Positions 42,434 to 50,009 of a stretch of 50,414 nucleotides of DNA are shown here, in pieces (within the stretch, counting starts at the first letter, position 1; every line of letters starts with the position of its first letter). The translations under genes were made by a program, and so were the position numbers. Source of the DNA: Anaerolineae bacterium (GTDB taxonomy: Bacteria; Chloroflexota; Anaerolineae; Anaerolineales; Villigracilaceae). The notes below the pieces were generated by a model that saw nothing but the letters and a program-made list of their open reading frames with translations, was not told the origin of the DNA and made no database searches. Location: assembly GCA_030123675.1 (NCBI GenBank), contig JASJYH010000008.1, forward strand, positions 1-50,414. The letters are read 5' to 3'.

Positions 42434-43088
42434 TTTGATACGCTACGGGCCGACAATTGACCGCCCATTTTTAATATAAAGTTTCTATCCTACTGGACAA
42501 CGTAATGCATCAAGCTAAAATGTTACTATGGTGGTAACTTTGCATCAAGAGAGAATGTTACCGAGAAATTTTCCAAAGAGCGCTCCAACGAGTGGTTAGC
42601 CGGTACTTGCTCAAAATCAGTTTTTTATGTCATTGCCTGCACTGTGTGCGCAGGCACGCGTGCGAGACCTAGTAGGGGTCGTACCCCATTCGGGGCACAT
42701 TGGCAATCTCAGGGCACATGCCAAGCTTATGTTCCCAGATTACTTGAGACTGCCGCGTCGGCCGTCCGTCTCCTACTAAGAAACTTATTTCTTGTCATCG
42801 CGAGGAGCGATCTTTGCGACGCGGCGATCTCCCATTGAGCGAGGAGATTTCCGCACTCCGCAGAGTTTATCCTGTAGCTTGTCGAAGGGCTTCGTTCGCA
42901 CATCGTCCCCTTGGGGGAATGACACAAAAAAGTTTTCCTGTTCGAGCCCATTTTTTTTCGGGTTGGGCCTCCTCGCACGAGTGCCCGCCGAAGGTTCCCG
43001 ACAGGGGGAAAGGGTAGTGACATAAGCCTCTGTTGAGAATTCAAAACATCTTTATTTTGAGCAATTACGTTAGCGGGCCGACGATTTG
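42434..43088. repeat. Hairpin-rich intergenic repeat, copy 2, in a 0.65-kb gene-free gap
   Basis: GCCTGC (42635-42640) pairs with GCAGGC inside the 17-base core GTGCGCAGGCACGCGTG at 42646-42662, identical to 18277-18293. Downstream lie TCATCGCGAGGAGCGATC, GCTTGTCGAAGGGC and CCCCTTGGGGGAATGACA, phrases typical of short palindromic repeats scattered through Chloroflexota genomes. CGGGCCGACAATT (42446-42458) and CGGGCCGACGATT (43074-43086) flank the block with one mismatch. No coding sequence is supported here. Confidence 0.6.
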
Positions 43089-43391
43089 TCAGCGCTGACC
43101 AAGAATACTCTCCGCGCTATCTAAAAGAGTCTTAAGGTTGCGATACGTATCTTCGGCTCGCCGAGCAACCTTACAGACCACTACGACTACATCCTCATCA
43201 AACACTGCATATATGATTCGGTACTGACCTTGCCGAACTCTATACAGGGTGTCATCCAGCTTTAGACATCCTGCTGGTCTCGGATCATTGCGGAGAGATC
43301 GCATGGTCGTAACCAAACGCTCTCTTTGTTTTTTGGGTATTCGCTGCAGCTGCTTTTCTACATTGCGGTGAATCTTGAGGGTGTAGGCCAT
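43089..43391 (-). CDS. RelE-family mRNA interferase toxin
   Basis: A 100-residue basic protein with the RelE layout: TLKIHRNVEKQLQRIPKKQR, NDPRPAGCLKLDDTLYRVRQ, and QYRIIYAVFDEDVVVVVCKV. The last strand and helix match RelE/YafQ toxins that cut mRNA on the ribosome. It starts two bases after the end of the antitoxin gene, the normal order. Together with the downstream operators it forms a complete module. Confidence 0.83.
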   Translation of the reverse strand: MAYTLKIHRNVEKQLQRIPKKQRERLVTTMRSLRNDPRPAGCLKLDDTLYRVRQGQYRIIYAVFDEDVVVVVCKVARRAEDTYRNLKTLLDSAESILGQR

Positions 43392-43393
43392 CG

Positions 43394-43654
43394 CTATTGG
43401 CTAATTCGTTCAAATACCTCTTCGGCATCAAGCGCGACTTTAGGATCCTCAAGATACTCGGCAATCACCCGTTGGCCGTCCAAGAGGTCTTCGAGAAGCT
43501 CCACTCGCTCCATAAGGTTTTCAAACATTTCAGGTTCAATGAGCATTGCTGCCGGCTTGCTATGCGAGAGGACGAGCAGCGGGCCATCTTGAAGACTCTC
43601 TAAAAGCGCAGCAAGGTCAGATCGAAGTTTAGTCACGGTCGTAGTTCTTAGCAT
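43394..43654 (-). CDS. Phd/YefM-family antitoxin
   Basis: An 86-residue protein with a Phd/YefM N-terminal DNA-binding domain (TVTKLRSDLAALLESLQDGP, LVLSHSKPAAMLIEPEMFEN) and an acidic C-terminal tail that would wrap the toxin (DPKVALDAEEVFERISQ). Two dyads just upstream look like its operators, so the pair is autorepressed. Confidence 0.82.
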   Translation of the reverse strand: MLRTTTVTKLRSDLAALLESLQDGPLLVLSHSKPAAMLIEPEMFENLMERVELLEDLLDGQRVIAEYLEDPKVALDAEEVFERISQ

Positions 43655-43668
43655 GTTTCACCTACCTC

Positions 43669-43720
43669 GTACATGATTATGTACAATAGAAATACATAAA
43701 TATGTAAGAAAATATGTACA
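43669..43720 (-). promoter_or_regulatory. Toxin-antitoxin operator dyads
   Basis: GTACAT-GATT-ATGTAC (43669-43684) and TACATA-AA-TATGTA (43693-43706) are two perfect-armed dyads with centres 23 bp apart. A further half site, TATGTACA, lies at 43713-43720. They share the core TACAT/ATGTA and lie directly upstream of the antitoxin gene, as expected for cooperative autorepression by a Phd/YefM antitoxin. Confidence 0.65.
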
Positions 43721-43831
43721 AATTCTACTACACAATCTGCACTTGTCAAAACTTATCTTGATGGACTATAGTCCACGGCGGTAATAGGTCGCGATTCTAC
43801 AGAATTCGAGTGCTCCCAGCCGTCAGTTTTC

Positions 43832-43860
43832 TTGACATAGAATATATGTTCTATTATACT
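43832..43860 (+). promoter_or_regulatory. Strong promoter with 18-bp dyad operator; leaderless transcript predicted
   Basis: TTGACA (43832-43837) and TATACT (43855-43860) have the ideal 17-bp spacer. The spacer is filled by ATAGAATATATGTTCTAT (43837-43854), whose halves match in 8 of 9 pairs. Its core, GAAT-N4-GTTC, differs at one base from the GAAC-N4-GTTC box bound by Gram-positive LexA. The ATG at 43867 is only six bases after the -10 element, so transcription would begin on or next to the start codon. Confidence 0.65.
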
Positions 43861-43866
43861 TGCCCT

Positions 43867-44280
43867 ATGACTATCCGGCAACGTATTCGACGTTGGTGGA
43901 TAGGCTCACAGCAAGATAATACAAAAACTTACGCCCTGGATGAAGCCTTACATTTCGATTCGCCGGAATTTGCCGCCCAGGAGAACCTTTCACCAGAATC
44001 GCCTCCAAGTTCTCTTGTTGCTGGCCTGCCACACCCCCAACAGCCTGACGTTCTTTATGAATATTGGATGTCTCTTTCTGCGCGCGAACAAGATGTGGCT
44101 GCTCTTACCTGTCTAAGATGTACCAATCGTCAGATCGCATTTAAACTAGGCATTTCGGTAGAGACAGTTAGATCCTATCTTCAAAATGCCTTTTACAAGT
44201 TAAGCATTCGCAGTAAAACCGACTTACGTGTGGCCTTTGCCGCTTGGGATTTTCGTGAATGGGGAGACCCCTGTACCTAG
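43867..44280 (+). CDS. Small LuxR-type HTH protein
   Basis: 137 residues. The N-terminal half (about 1-70) is basic at first (MTIRQRIRRWWIG), then Pro/Ser-rich and probably disordered. Residues 72-130 form a GerE/LuxR HTH: MSLSAREQDVAALTCLRCTN, RQIAFKLGISVETVRSYLQN and AFYKLSIRSKTDLRVAF. There is no receiver or ligand domain, so it may act constitutively or through a partner. It is the first gene after a dyad-controlled promoter and precedes the RecA-like and polymerase genes, so it may regulate that cassette. The in-frame ATG at 43810 lies before the -10 element and is unlikely. Confidence 0.75.
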   Translation: MTIRQRIRRWWIGSQQDNTKTYALDEALHFDSPEFAAQENLSPESPPSSLVAGLPHPQQPDVLYEYWMSLSAREQDVAALTCLRCTNRQIAFKLGISVETVRSYLQNAFYKLSIRSKTDLRVAFAAWDFREWGDPCT

Positions 44281-44339
44281 ATCAATAGATATTCTAGCCC
44301 CCATATTTGCTACCCCCTCATGTGGCCCCCCGAACAGAG

Positions 44340-44362
44340 AACCCCAAACAGGGGTTTTTTTG
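44340..44362 (+). terminator. Intrinsic terminator between the HTH gene and the RecA-like gene
   Basis: AACCCC-AAACA-GGGGTT followed by TTTTT, then G and six more T. The GGGG arm could instead pair with CCCC (44386-44389) just before the next ATG, so an attenuator-like switch is possible. Confidence 0.7.
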
Positions 44363-44389
44363 TTTTTTGGTTTGAGTTATTTTTACCCC

Positions 44390-44911
44390 ATGAATGAGCT
44401 TTTGGATTTACATTCCAATCAATGGAAGCTAATCATCTTGCCGCGCAAATACCGTACGCGCCTGCTTATTGCCATTGCCCAACTGGCCGAGCATAGCCCT
44501 CTCAAAGTCTTGGATTGTGGCAGGCAGTATGATTCTTCTATTGTTGCCCGGGCCGCGCGTGGACGTGAAGAGATTATGGACCGCATCCAAATCCAACGTG
44601 CTTTTATCTGTTATGAAGTGGTAAAGCTGCTGGAACGTACACCCACAGGCCATGCGCCCACCATTGTTCTTGACCTGCTCTCTACTTTTTATGATGAGAA
44701 TGTCCAGATTGGTATGCGCCAGTTTCTTTTGCAAAGCGCCTTGCTTCATATTCAGCGCCTAAGTTACAAATTTGGCGTATTCGTGAGCATTGATTTTCCA
44801 CCTAATACTTCAAACGAACTTTCTCTCTTTGAGCAGGTCCGATCGGCTGCTTCACAAGTCTTGGCTTATGAAACCCCTGCTGACGCCTCTCAACAATTAA
44901 GGTTATTCTAA
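44390..44911 (+). CDS. RecA/RadA-fold protein without a functional P-loop (ImuA-like)
   Basis: 173 residues from ATG 44390; an in-frame ATG at 44228 would read through the terminator and overlap the HTH gene. The order matches the RecA/Rad51 core: LPRKYRTRLLIAIA (17-30) stands where Walker A should be but lacks GxxxxGKT, KVLDCGRQYDSSIVARAA (39-56) is the next strand, RIQIQRAFICYEVVKLLE (65-82) matches the Rad51 'R-V-RAF' helix, and TIVLDLLSTFYDENVQIGMR (91-110) is a Walker-B-like strand with Asp95. The strand GVFVSIDFP (129-137) ends the core. ATP binding is doubtful. It overlaps the next gene by one base and resembles ImuA in being a degenerate RecA-like partner of a polymerase. Confidence 0.6.
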   Translation: MNELLDLHSNQWKLIILPRKYRTRLLIAIAQLAEHSPLKVLDCGRQYDSSIVARAARGREEIMDRIQIQRAFICYEVVKLLERTPTGHAPTIVLDLLSTFYDENVQIGMRQFLLQSALLHIQRLSYKFGVFVSIDFPPNTSNELSLFEQVRSAASQVLAYETPADASQQLRLF

Positions 44912-45198
44912 TGGGAAATGTTACACCAACTATTACCGATCTTCTTCATCGCGAGCAAGCAAACTTAGCAAAATTCCGCCGTGCTTTGCGTCGAGAAGAC
45001 CAACTTGTCTTTGACGATTTATTTGTGGCTGCATATAAGCATCGTGCGGCTGCAGCTTATGCCGGGCACTTACTGCCATTTGAAACTTTTTTGCTAGCAA
45101 TGCAACTTGAAGACCATAAAGAAGTCTTGCGTATGCGCAGAGAAGTTGATTATTTGCACAGTCAGATAAGCAGATTACAGGCGAGACAAAATGAATGA
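44911..45198 (+). CDS. Small coiled-coil protein between RecA-like and polymerase genes
   Basis: 95 residues, no known family. The start overlaps the previous stop (TAATG) and its end overlaps the polymerase start by 8 bp. It is almost entirely helical: TDLLHREQANLAKFRRALRR, DDLFVAAYKHRAAAAYA, then a C-terminal coiled coil (LRMRREVDYLHSQISRLQAR). Its size and position suggest an adaptor or polymerase subunit; no catalytic or metal motif is present. Confidence 0.65.
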   Translation: MGNVTPTITDLLHREQANLAKFRRALRREDQLVFDDLFVAAYKHRAAAAYAGHLLPFETFLLAMQLEDHKEVLRMRREVDYLHSQISRLQARQNE

Positions 45199-47410
45199 GT
45201 TTACAGGCTGGTTACTCGACCTGTACCCTAGTCCGGGGCATGGAATTGCGCTTTGGTTGATATGCGAGGATGGCCAGCGTCGTTGTTTGTATCAAGATTT
45301 CCCTGTCACCTTTTATGCTGCTGGGCGATCTCACCGTTTGCGGGCTTTATGGGCATTTCTCAGGAAACAGCCATTCCATATCACACTCGCTCGCACCGAA
45401 CGCCGGGATCTTTTCAGTGGGTCAACAATTGTTTTGGCTGCTTCGCTGGACCAGCCTTCCACTTTGCCATCCCTTTTTCAAACGCTGACGCGAATTTTCC
45501 CCGATTTAACTTTTTATGATACTGATCTTCACATTGCACTTCGCCATGCAGCTGTATATGGGACCTTTCCACTAGCACGTTGCCACATTGTTACTGATCG
45601 ACAAGACAAAATATGTGAGTTGGATGTTCTTGATTCCAAATGGGATATTGACCCCAAATCACCACCTTTGCGTGTCATAACAATTGAGCCTGATACCGAT
45701 CCATTTCATAACAATCCACAAAAAATATTGGTGCGCTCACAAAAGAGTTGTGTTTCGTTAGACCTTAATGAAGATTCGGCTTCATTGGGTTTGTTGAGTT
45801 ATCTGCTAAAATGTGCTGATCCCGATTTAATAATCACTTCACATGGCGATACCTGGCTTTTCCCATTAATTTTGAAATTGGCCAAAGCACAGAAACGCTC
45901 TTTGCCTTTGAATCGTGACCCTAATGCTAAAATTACGTACCGCAAGGCGCGTAGCTATTTTGCATATAATCAGGTTATTTATCGCGGCCAGCAGATCCAT
46001 CTGGCTGGACGTTTGCATCTTGATATACGCAATACAGTTATGTACCACGATTATGGTATCGATGGTGTGCTTGAAATGGCGCGTGTGACATCCTTGCCCA
46101 TCCAAACCGTTGCGCGCGTTTCCCCGGGCACAGGCATTTCTGCAATGCAAATCGTTACAGCGTTGAAGCAAGAAATACTTGTACCACTGCGTAAAGAACA
46201 GGTTGAGCGACCCAAGACTACTTCCGAACTTTTTCATGATGATATGGGCGGGATTGTTTATGATCCTATCGTTGGCCTACATGAAGATGTTGCAGAAGTT
46301 GATTTTGCCTCAATGTATCCCAGCATTATGGTCCAATTCAATATTTCCCCTGAGACGGTGAATGTTGGTAAAAAAACATCTGATTCAGTGATGAATTTGG
46401 AAAGGATAACTGCTCAAGAACCACAAGGGCTTATCCCACAGACACTCGCTCCGTTGCTTACAAAACGGCTTAAGCTCAAAACCAAATTGATATCTCTTTC
46501 CAAATGGGATTGCCGCTATAAAAACTATAAAGCCAATACTGCTGCTTACAAATGGTTACTCGTGACTTGTTTTGGATATCTTGGCTACAAAAATGCCCGC
46601 TTCGGGCGCATTGAAGCGCATGAAGCTGTGACTGCCTATGGCCGAGAAATTCTTTTACGGGCCAAAGACGTAGCAGAGGATATGGGCTTTAGAGTACTGC
46701 ATTTATATGTAGACGGAATGTGGATAAAGAAAGCCGGTTGCCGTACAAAGCAGGATTTTCAGCCCTTACTTGATAAAATTACAACTACTACCAAATTGTT
46801 TATTATGCTGGACGGCATTTACAAGTGGGTTGCATTTTTGCCTTCTCGCCAAAACAAAAAGATAGCCGTTCCCAACCGCTACTTTGGAGTCTTCCAAAAT
46901 GGCGACATTAAAACACGCGGTATAGAGACACGCCGTCACGATACGCCTATTTTCATTAAAGAAACACAAATAAAAATCTTGGAAATTCTCACAGCAGCCC
47001 CAGGTGGTATGCAAATTGCCAGTTTATTACCAGAAATTGAAACCGTTGTCCGTGAAAAGGAGACGGAGCTTCGGCTTGGAAAAATCCCATTGGAAAAGCT
47101 AATTATCCACCAAACTGTTAGCCGTCAATTGGATGAATACCGTTCACCCTCGCCAGCCTTTGTGGCATTAAAACAATTAAAAAAAGTAGGGAAATCACTT
47201 CGCCCTGGTCAGTCTATTCGTTTTCTGTATATATTGGGTAAACAGCGTTCCAGAGCTTGGGACTTACCATATACTTTTGACCCACGCACAGTCGATATTG
47301 CTCGCTATTGGCTTCTACTTACCCGCGCCATAAGTGCCATCTTAGACCCATTTGAGGTTACCGATGAGATCATACTGGGTAAGAATAAGCAACTGAAACT
47401 TGATCTTTAA
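45191..47410 (+). CDS. Divergent family B DNA polymerase (PolB2-like)
   Basis: 739 residues. Motif A is canonical: DFASMYPSIM with Asp371. Motif B is altered: KWLLVTCFGYLGY keeps Lys454 but has V-T-C-F-G for the usual N-S-x-Y-G. Motif C reads HLYVDGMWI, with Asp508 kept and Met510 in place of the second Asp of YGDTDS. Exonuclease motifs look weak: ITIEPDTDP for DxE, ITSHGDTWLFPLI for NxxxFD. The C-terminal third (about 600-739) has a thumb-like region. The type resembles archaeal PolB2 and its bacterial relatives, some of which are considered inactivated. It may be a poor, specialised or structural polymerase rather than a replicase. It is co-translated with the two genes upstream. Confidence 0.82.
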   Translation: MNEFTGWLLDLYPSPGHGIALWLICEDGQRRCLYQDFPVTFYAAGRSHRLRALWAFLRKQPFHITLARTERRDLFSGSTIVLAASLDQPSTLPSLFQTLTRIFPDLTFYDTDLHIALRHAAVYGTFPLARCHIVTDRQDKICELDVLDSKWDIDPKSPPLRVITIEPDTDPFHNNPQKILVRSQKSCVSLDLNEDSASLGLLSYLLKCADPDLIITSHGDTWLFPLILKLAKAQKRSLPLNRDPNAKITYRKARSYFAYNQVIYRGQQIHLAGRLHLDIRNTVMYHDYGIDGVLEMARVTSLPIQTVARVSPGTGISAMQIVTALKQEILVPLRKEQVERPKTTSELFHDDMGGIVYDPIVGLHEDVAEVDFASMYPSIMVQFNISPETVNVGKKTSDSVMNLERITAQEPQGLIPQTLAPLLTKRLKLKTKLISLSKWDCRYKNYKANTAAYKWLLVTCFGYLGYKNARFGRIEAHEAVTAYGREILLRAKDVAEDMGFRVLHLYVDGMWIKKAGCRTKQDFQPLLDKITTTTKLFIMLDGIYKWVAFLPSRQNKKIAVPNRYFGVFQNGDIKTRGIETRRHDTPIFIKETQIKILEILTAAPGGMQIASLLPEIETVVREKETELRLGKIPLEKLIIHQTVSRQLDEYRSPSPAFVALKQLKKVGKSLRPGQSIRFLYILGKQRSRAWDLPYTFDPRTVDIARYWLLLTRAISAILDPFEVTDEIILGKNKQLKLDL

Positions 47411-47533
47411 AACAGTATGTCAACCAAATCATAAATTATTTAAGGACAATATAGATAACATCGATACCCTGGTTGGCTGATGGAGTTCCTCGCGGCCGAG
47501 ACACAAAATCGGATTTTGCTATAATCAGACTGT

Positions 47534-48268
47534 ATGAAACAGTGGATCTATTCCCGCAATGCTGTCTACGAGAGCCTGCGTGCAGGTCGCCGTCAGCCTT
47601 TCACGCTTGAAATTGCCCAAGGTGTACAAGAGAAAGGCCGCTTGATTGACATCCTACAACTCGCCAACAAACGCAAGGTATCGGTCAAACGGGTGCCACG
47701 TGGGCGCCTGGAGCGACTCAAGGCCAACCATCAAGGCGTGTCGATGGAAGTCAGTGGCTACCCCTACGCCGAACTGACCGACATATTTGAACTGGCCGAG
47801 GCACGAAAGGAACCACTCTTTGTCTTGCTGCTGGATACGCTCAACGATCCTCAAAATTTCGGGACCTTGTTGCGCACTGCTGAAGTGGTTGGTGTGCACG
47901 GCGTGGTTATCCCATTGGCGCATACGGTGGAAGTCACACCAGCAGTAGTTAACGCCTCATCGGGCGCCTGTGAGCACTTGTTGGTGGCACAGGCCAATCT
48001 GCATCAGGCCATCACCGCGCTGAAAGATTCCGGGGTGTGGATTATCGGTCTGGAAAGCGACAAGCAGGCCCAAAGTCCGGACGAGATGCGCCTGGACGGG
48101 GCGCTTGGGTTGGTGGTTGGCTCGGAAGGCGAAGGCATGCGTCCATTGACCGTAAAATCCTGTGATCTGCTCATGAAACTGCCGATGAAAGGACAAATCG
48201 AGTCACTCAATGCAGCGGTTGCCGGATCAGTTGCTCTCTATCTTGCTTATCTTGCACGTGGCAAATGA
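47534..48268 (+). CDS. SpoU/TrmH-family RNA 2'-O-methyltransferase (RlmB-like)
   Basis: 244-residue SAM-dependent enzyme with a trefoil-knot SPOUT fold. An N-terminal substrate-binding domain (IYSRNAVYESLRAGRRQPFT) is followed by motif 1 NDPQNFGTLLRTAEVVGVHG, motif 2 LVVGSEGEGMRPLTVKSCD and motif 3 KLPMKGQIESLNAAVAGSVA. The layout fits RlmB, which methylates a guanosine in the 23S rRNA peptidyl-transferase loop. The name is withheld because TrmH-family substrates cannot be told apart reliably by sequence. Confidence 0.88.
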   Translation: MKQWIYSRNAVYESLRAGRRQPFTLEIAQGVQEKGRLIDILQLANKRKVSVKRVPRGRLERLKANHQGVSMEVSGYPYAELTDIFELAEARKEPLFVLLLDTLNDPQNFGTLLRTAEVVGVHGVVIPLAHTVEVTPAVVNASSGACEHLLVAQANLHQAITALKDSGVWIIGLESDKQAQSPDEMRLDGALGLVVGSEGEGMRPLTVKSCDLLMKLPMKGQIESLNAAVAGSVALYLAYLARGK

Positions 48269-48313
48269 CGTGTTAGACTTCTCACAACAATAACCGAGCA
48301 ATTCAGGAGATAC

Positions 48314-49639
48314 ATGCCGCAGGCAACCTATCACTTTCCACGTGGATTCTTGTGGGGAACCGCCACTTCGTCACATCAAGTAGAAGGCAACAACACTAAT
48401 AATCAATGGTGGCAGTGGGAAGCTGAAGGCCACACAAACGGCAAATCAGGCTTGGCTTGTGATTGGTGGGGCGGACGCTGGCGTGAAGATTTCGACCGGG
48501 CAGCAGAGGCAGGCCAGAACGCACATCGTTTTTCGGTAGAGTGGAGCCGCATCCAGCCTACGCCCGACCGCTGGGATGAAGACGCGCTCGACCGATATCG
48601 GAGTATGTTGCGCGGCTTGAAGGAACGCGGGATGACACCCATGGTCACACTGCATCACTTCTCCGACCCATTGTGGTTGTATGAAATGTGTGGCTGGGAA
48701 ACCGAAGAGGTTGTTCCCTTGTTTGAAAAGTTCGTGCGCAAGACGGTTGGGGCGTTAAAGGAATACGTTTCTCTGTGGTGTACCATCAATGAGCCCAATG
48801 TGTATGCCCTGAGCGGCTATGTAAGCGGAGATTTTCCAGCCCGCAATCCAGGGCTTAAGATGGCCGCGAAAGTGATGGCCAACATGTTACGCGGCCATGC
48901 AGCTGCCTACCGTGCCATCCATGAGATTCAATTGGAATCACGCGTAGGGTATGCACTTCAATTCCGTCCGATGGTTCCAAAAAGGGTATGGTTTCCACTC
49001 GATAGACTATCGCGAAATATCCGTTATGCTGGTCTTAATATGGGTTTTCCGACTGGAATTTCTACAGGAGTTATGAAAACCCCTGTAGGTAACCAGCGCA
49101 TTCCCGAAGCCAAAGGCACGCAGGATTATCTTGGATTGAATTATTATTCTGTGGATACCGTTTGGTTTGATCCACGAAATGGCAAAGAGCTTTTTACTGC
49201 TTCTGGTTTTCCAAAAGATGCCGATATGAGCGACACGAGCTTTATTGCGAACATACCCTCAGGGTTTTACGAAACGATGAAATGGGCTGTCAAAATGTAT
49301 CCCAACACCCCGATCATCATCACTGAGAATGGCGTTGAGTGCGCTGATGACCATATGCGTCCACGCTATCTGGCGCAACATATTCACCAGATGTGGCGCG
49401 CTGTCAACTTCAACTGGCCTATCAAGGGATATTTTCACTGGTCGTTGGTGGATAATTTCGAATGGGACCGTGGCTGGACCCAGCGCTTTGGCCTGTGGGC
49501 TTTGGATGTGGAAACCCAGAAGCGCACCAAACGCCCCAGTGCCGACCTGTATGCTGATATTTGCAATAAGAACGGACTTTCGTCCGAAATGGTCAAAAAG
49601 TATTGCCCCGAAGTGTTTGAGAAAATGTTCCCCAGTTAG
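48314..49639 (+). CDS. Glycoside hydrolase family 1 (beta-glucosidase-like)
   Basis: 441-residue cytoplasmic retaining glycosidase. FPRGFLWGTATSSHQVEGNN opens the barrel, acid/base Glu lies in CTINEPNVYALSGYVSG, and nucleophile Glu lies in PIIITENGVECADD. RYLAQHIHQMWRAV and GYFHWSLVDNFEWDRGWTQR complete the substrate pocket. The family cleaves beta-glucosides, galactosides or 6-phospho-sugars. The absence of the 6-phospho-binding Ser/Lys loop cannot be confirmed by eye, so substrate class is left open. AGGAGAT precedes the start. Confidence 0.92.
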   Translation: MPQATYHFPRGFLWGTATSSHQVEGNNTNNQWWQWEAEGHTNGKSGLACDWWGGRWREDFDRAAEAGQNAHRFSVEWSRIQPTPDRWDEDALDRYRSMLRGLKERGMTPMVTLHHFSDPLWLYEMCGWETEEVVPLFEKFVRKTVGALKEYVSLWCTINEPNVYALSGYVSGDFPARNPGLKMAAKVMANMLRGHAAAYRAIHEIQLESRVGYALQFRPMVPKRVWFPLDRLSRNIRYAGLNMGFPTGISTGVMKTPVGNQRIPEAKGTQDYLGLNYYSVDTVWFDPRNGKELFTASGFPKDADMSDTSFIANIPSGFYETMKWAVKMYPNTPIIITENGVECADDHMRPRYLAQHIHQMWRAVNFNWPIKGYFHWSLVDNFEWDRGWTQRFGLWALDVETQKRTKRPSADLYADICNKNGLSSEMVKKYCPEVFEKMFPS

Positions 49640-49673
49640 CAAGGGCGTAATATATAGCGCCAGAGCGTAGAAC

Positions 49674-49703
49674 AATACAGCCTCCCAAACGGGAGGCTGT
49701 ATT
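49674..49703. terminator. Perfect 13-bp stem-loop, probable bidirectional terminator
   Basis: AATACAGCCTCCC-AAAC-GGGAGGCTGTATT is a perfect 13-bp inverted repeat with a 4-base loop, 35 bp after the GH1 gene and before a convergent small gene. There is no long T-run on the plus side, only ATT. Confidence 0.75.
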
Positions 49704-49725
49704 GATAGTATGGATGATTATGTTT

Positions 49726-49879
49726 TTAAAACAGGCCAAGCAAGGCAACGATGCCTACGATCAGGGCCAATACGGCACCGATTCTTCATGAACATGTCGG
49801 TGGCTAAGGCAGGCACGAAAGCCTTAAGACCGTACCACAGGAAAAATAACACAAAAGCCCTTGCACTAACTACTTCCAT
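49726..49879 (-). pseudogene. Frameshifted small membrane protein
   Basis: On the minus strand ATG 49877-49879 opens MEVVSARAFVLFFLWYGLKA and FVPALATDMFMKN. The frame then shifts, and a second frame reads GAVLALIVGIVALLGLF to TAA 49726-49728. Together they give about 50 residues with two hydrophobic spans, as in small Chloroflexota membrane proteins. The interval is not a multiple of three, so either the gene is broken or one base was misread. Confidence 0.45.
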
Positions 49880-50009
49880 TTTACACACTTCTCAGATTTG
49901 GTAGAGGTTTCGGATAAAAACCGATGTGTGTTGATTAAATTATCAGTTAATGATTGTAAATCCGACCTCGAGATCCTGGGATGGATAAAACAGGTATCAC
50001 ATAAAATTT

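Noticed and set aside
42644-43044. Open frames in the second repeat block
   Set aside because: They cross palindromic repeats on both strands and show no recognisable domains.
44228-44389. Longer N-terminus for the RecA-like protein
   Set aside because: It would overlap the HTH gene and run through the terminator, and the extra residues are low-complexity and unlike the family.
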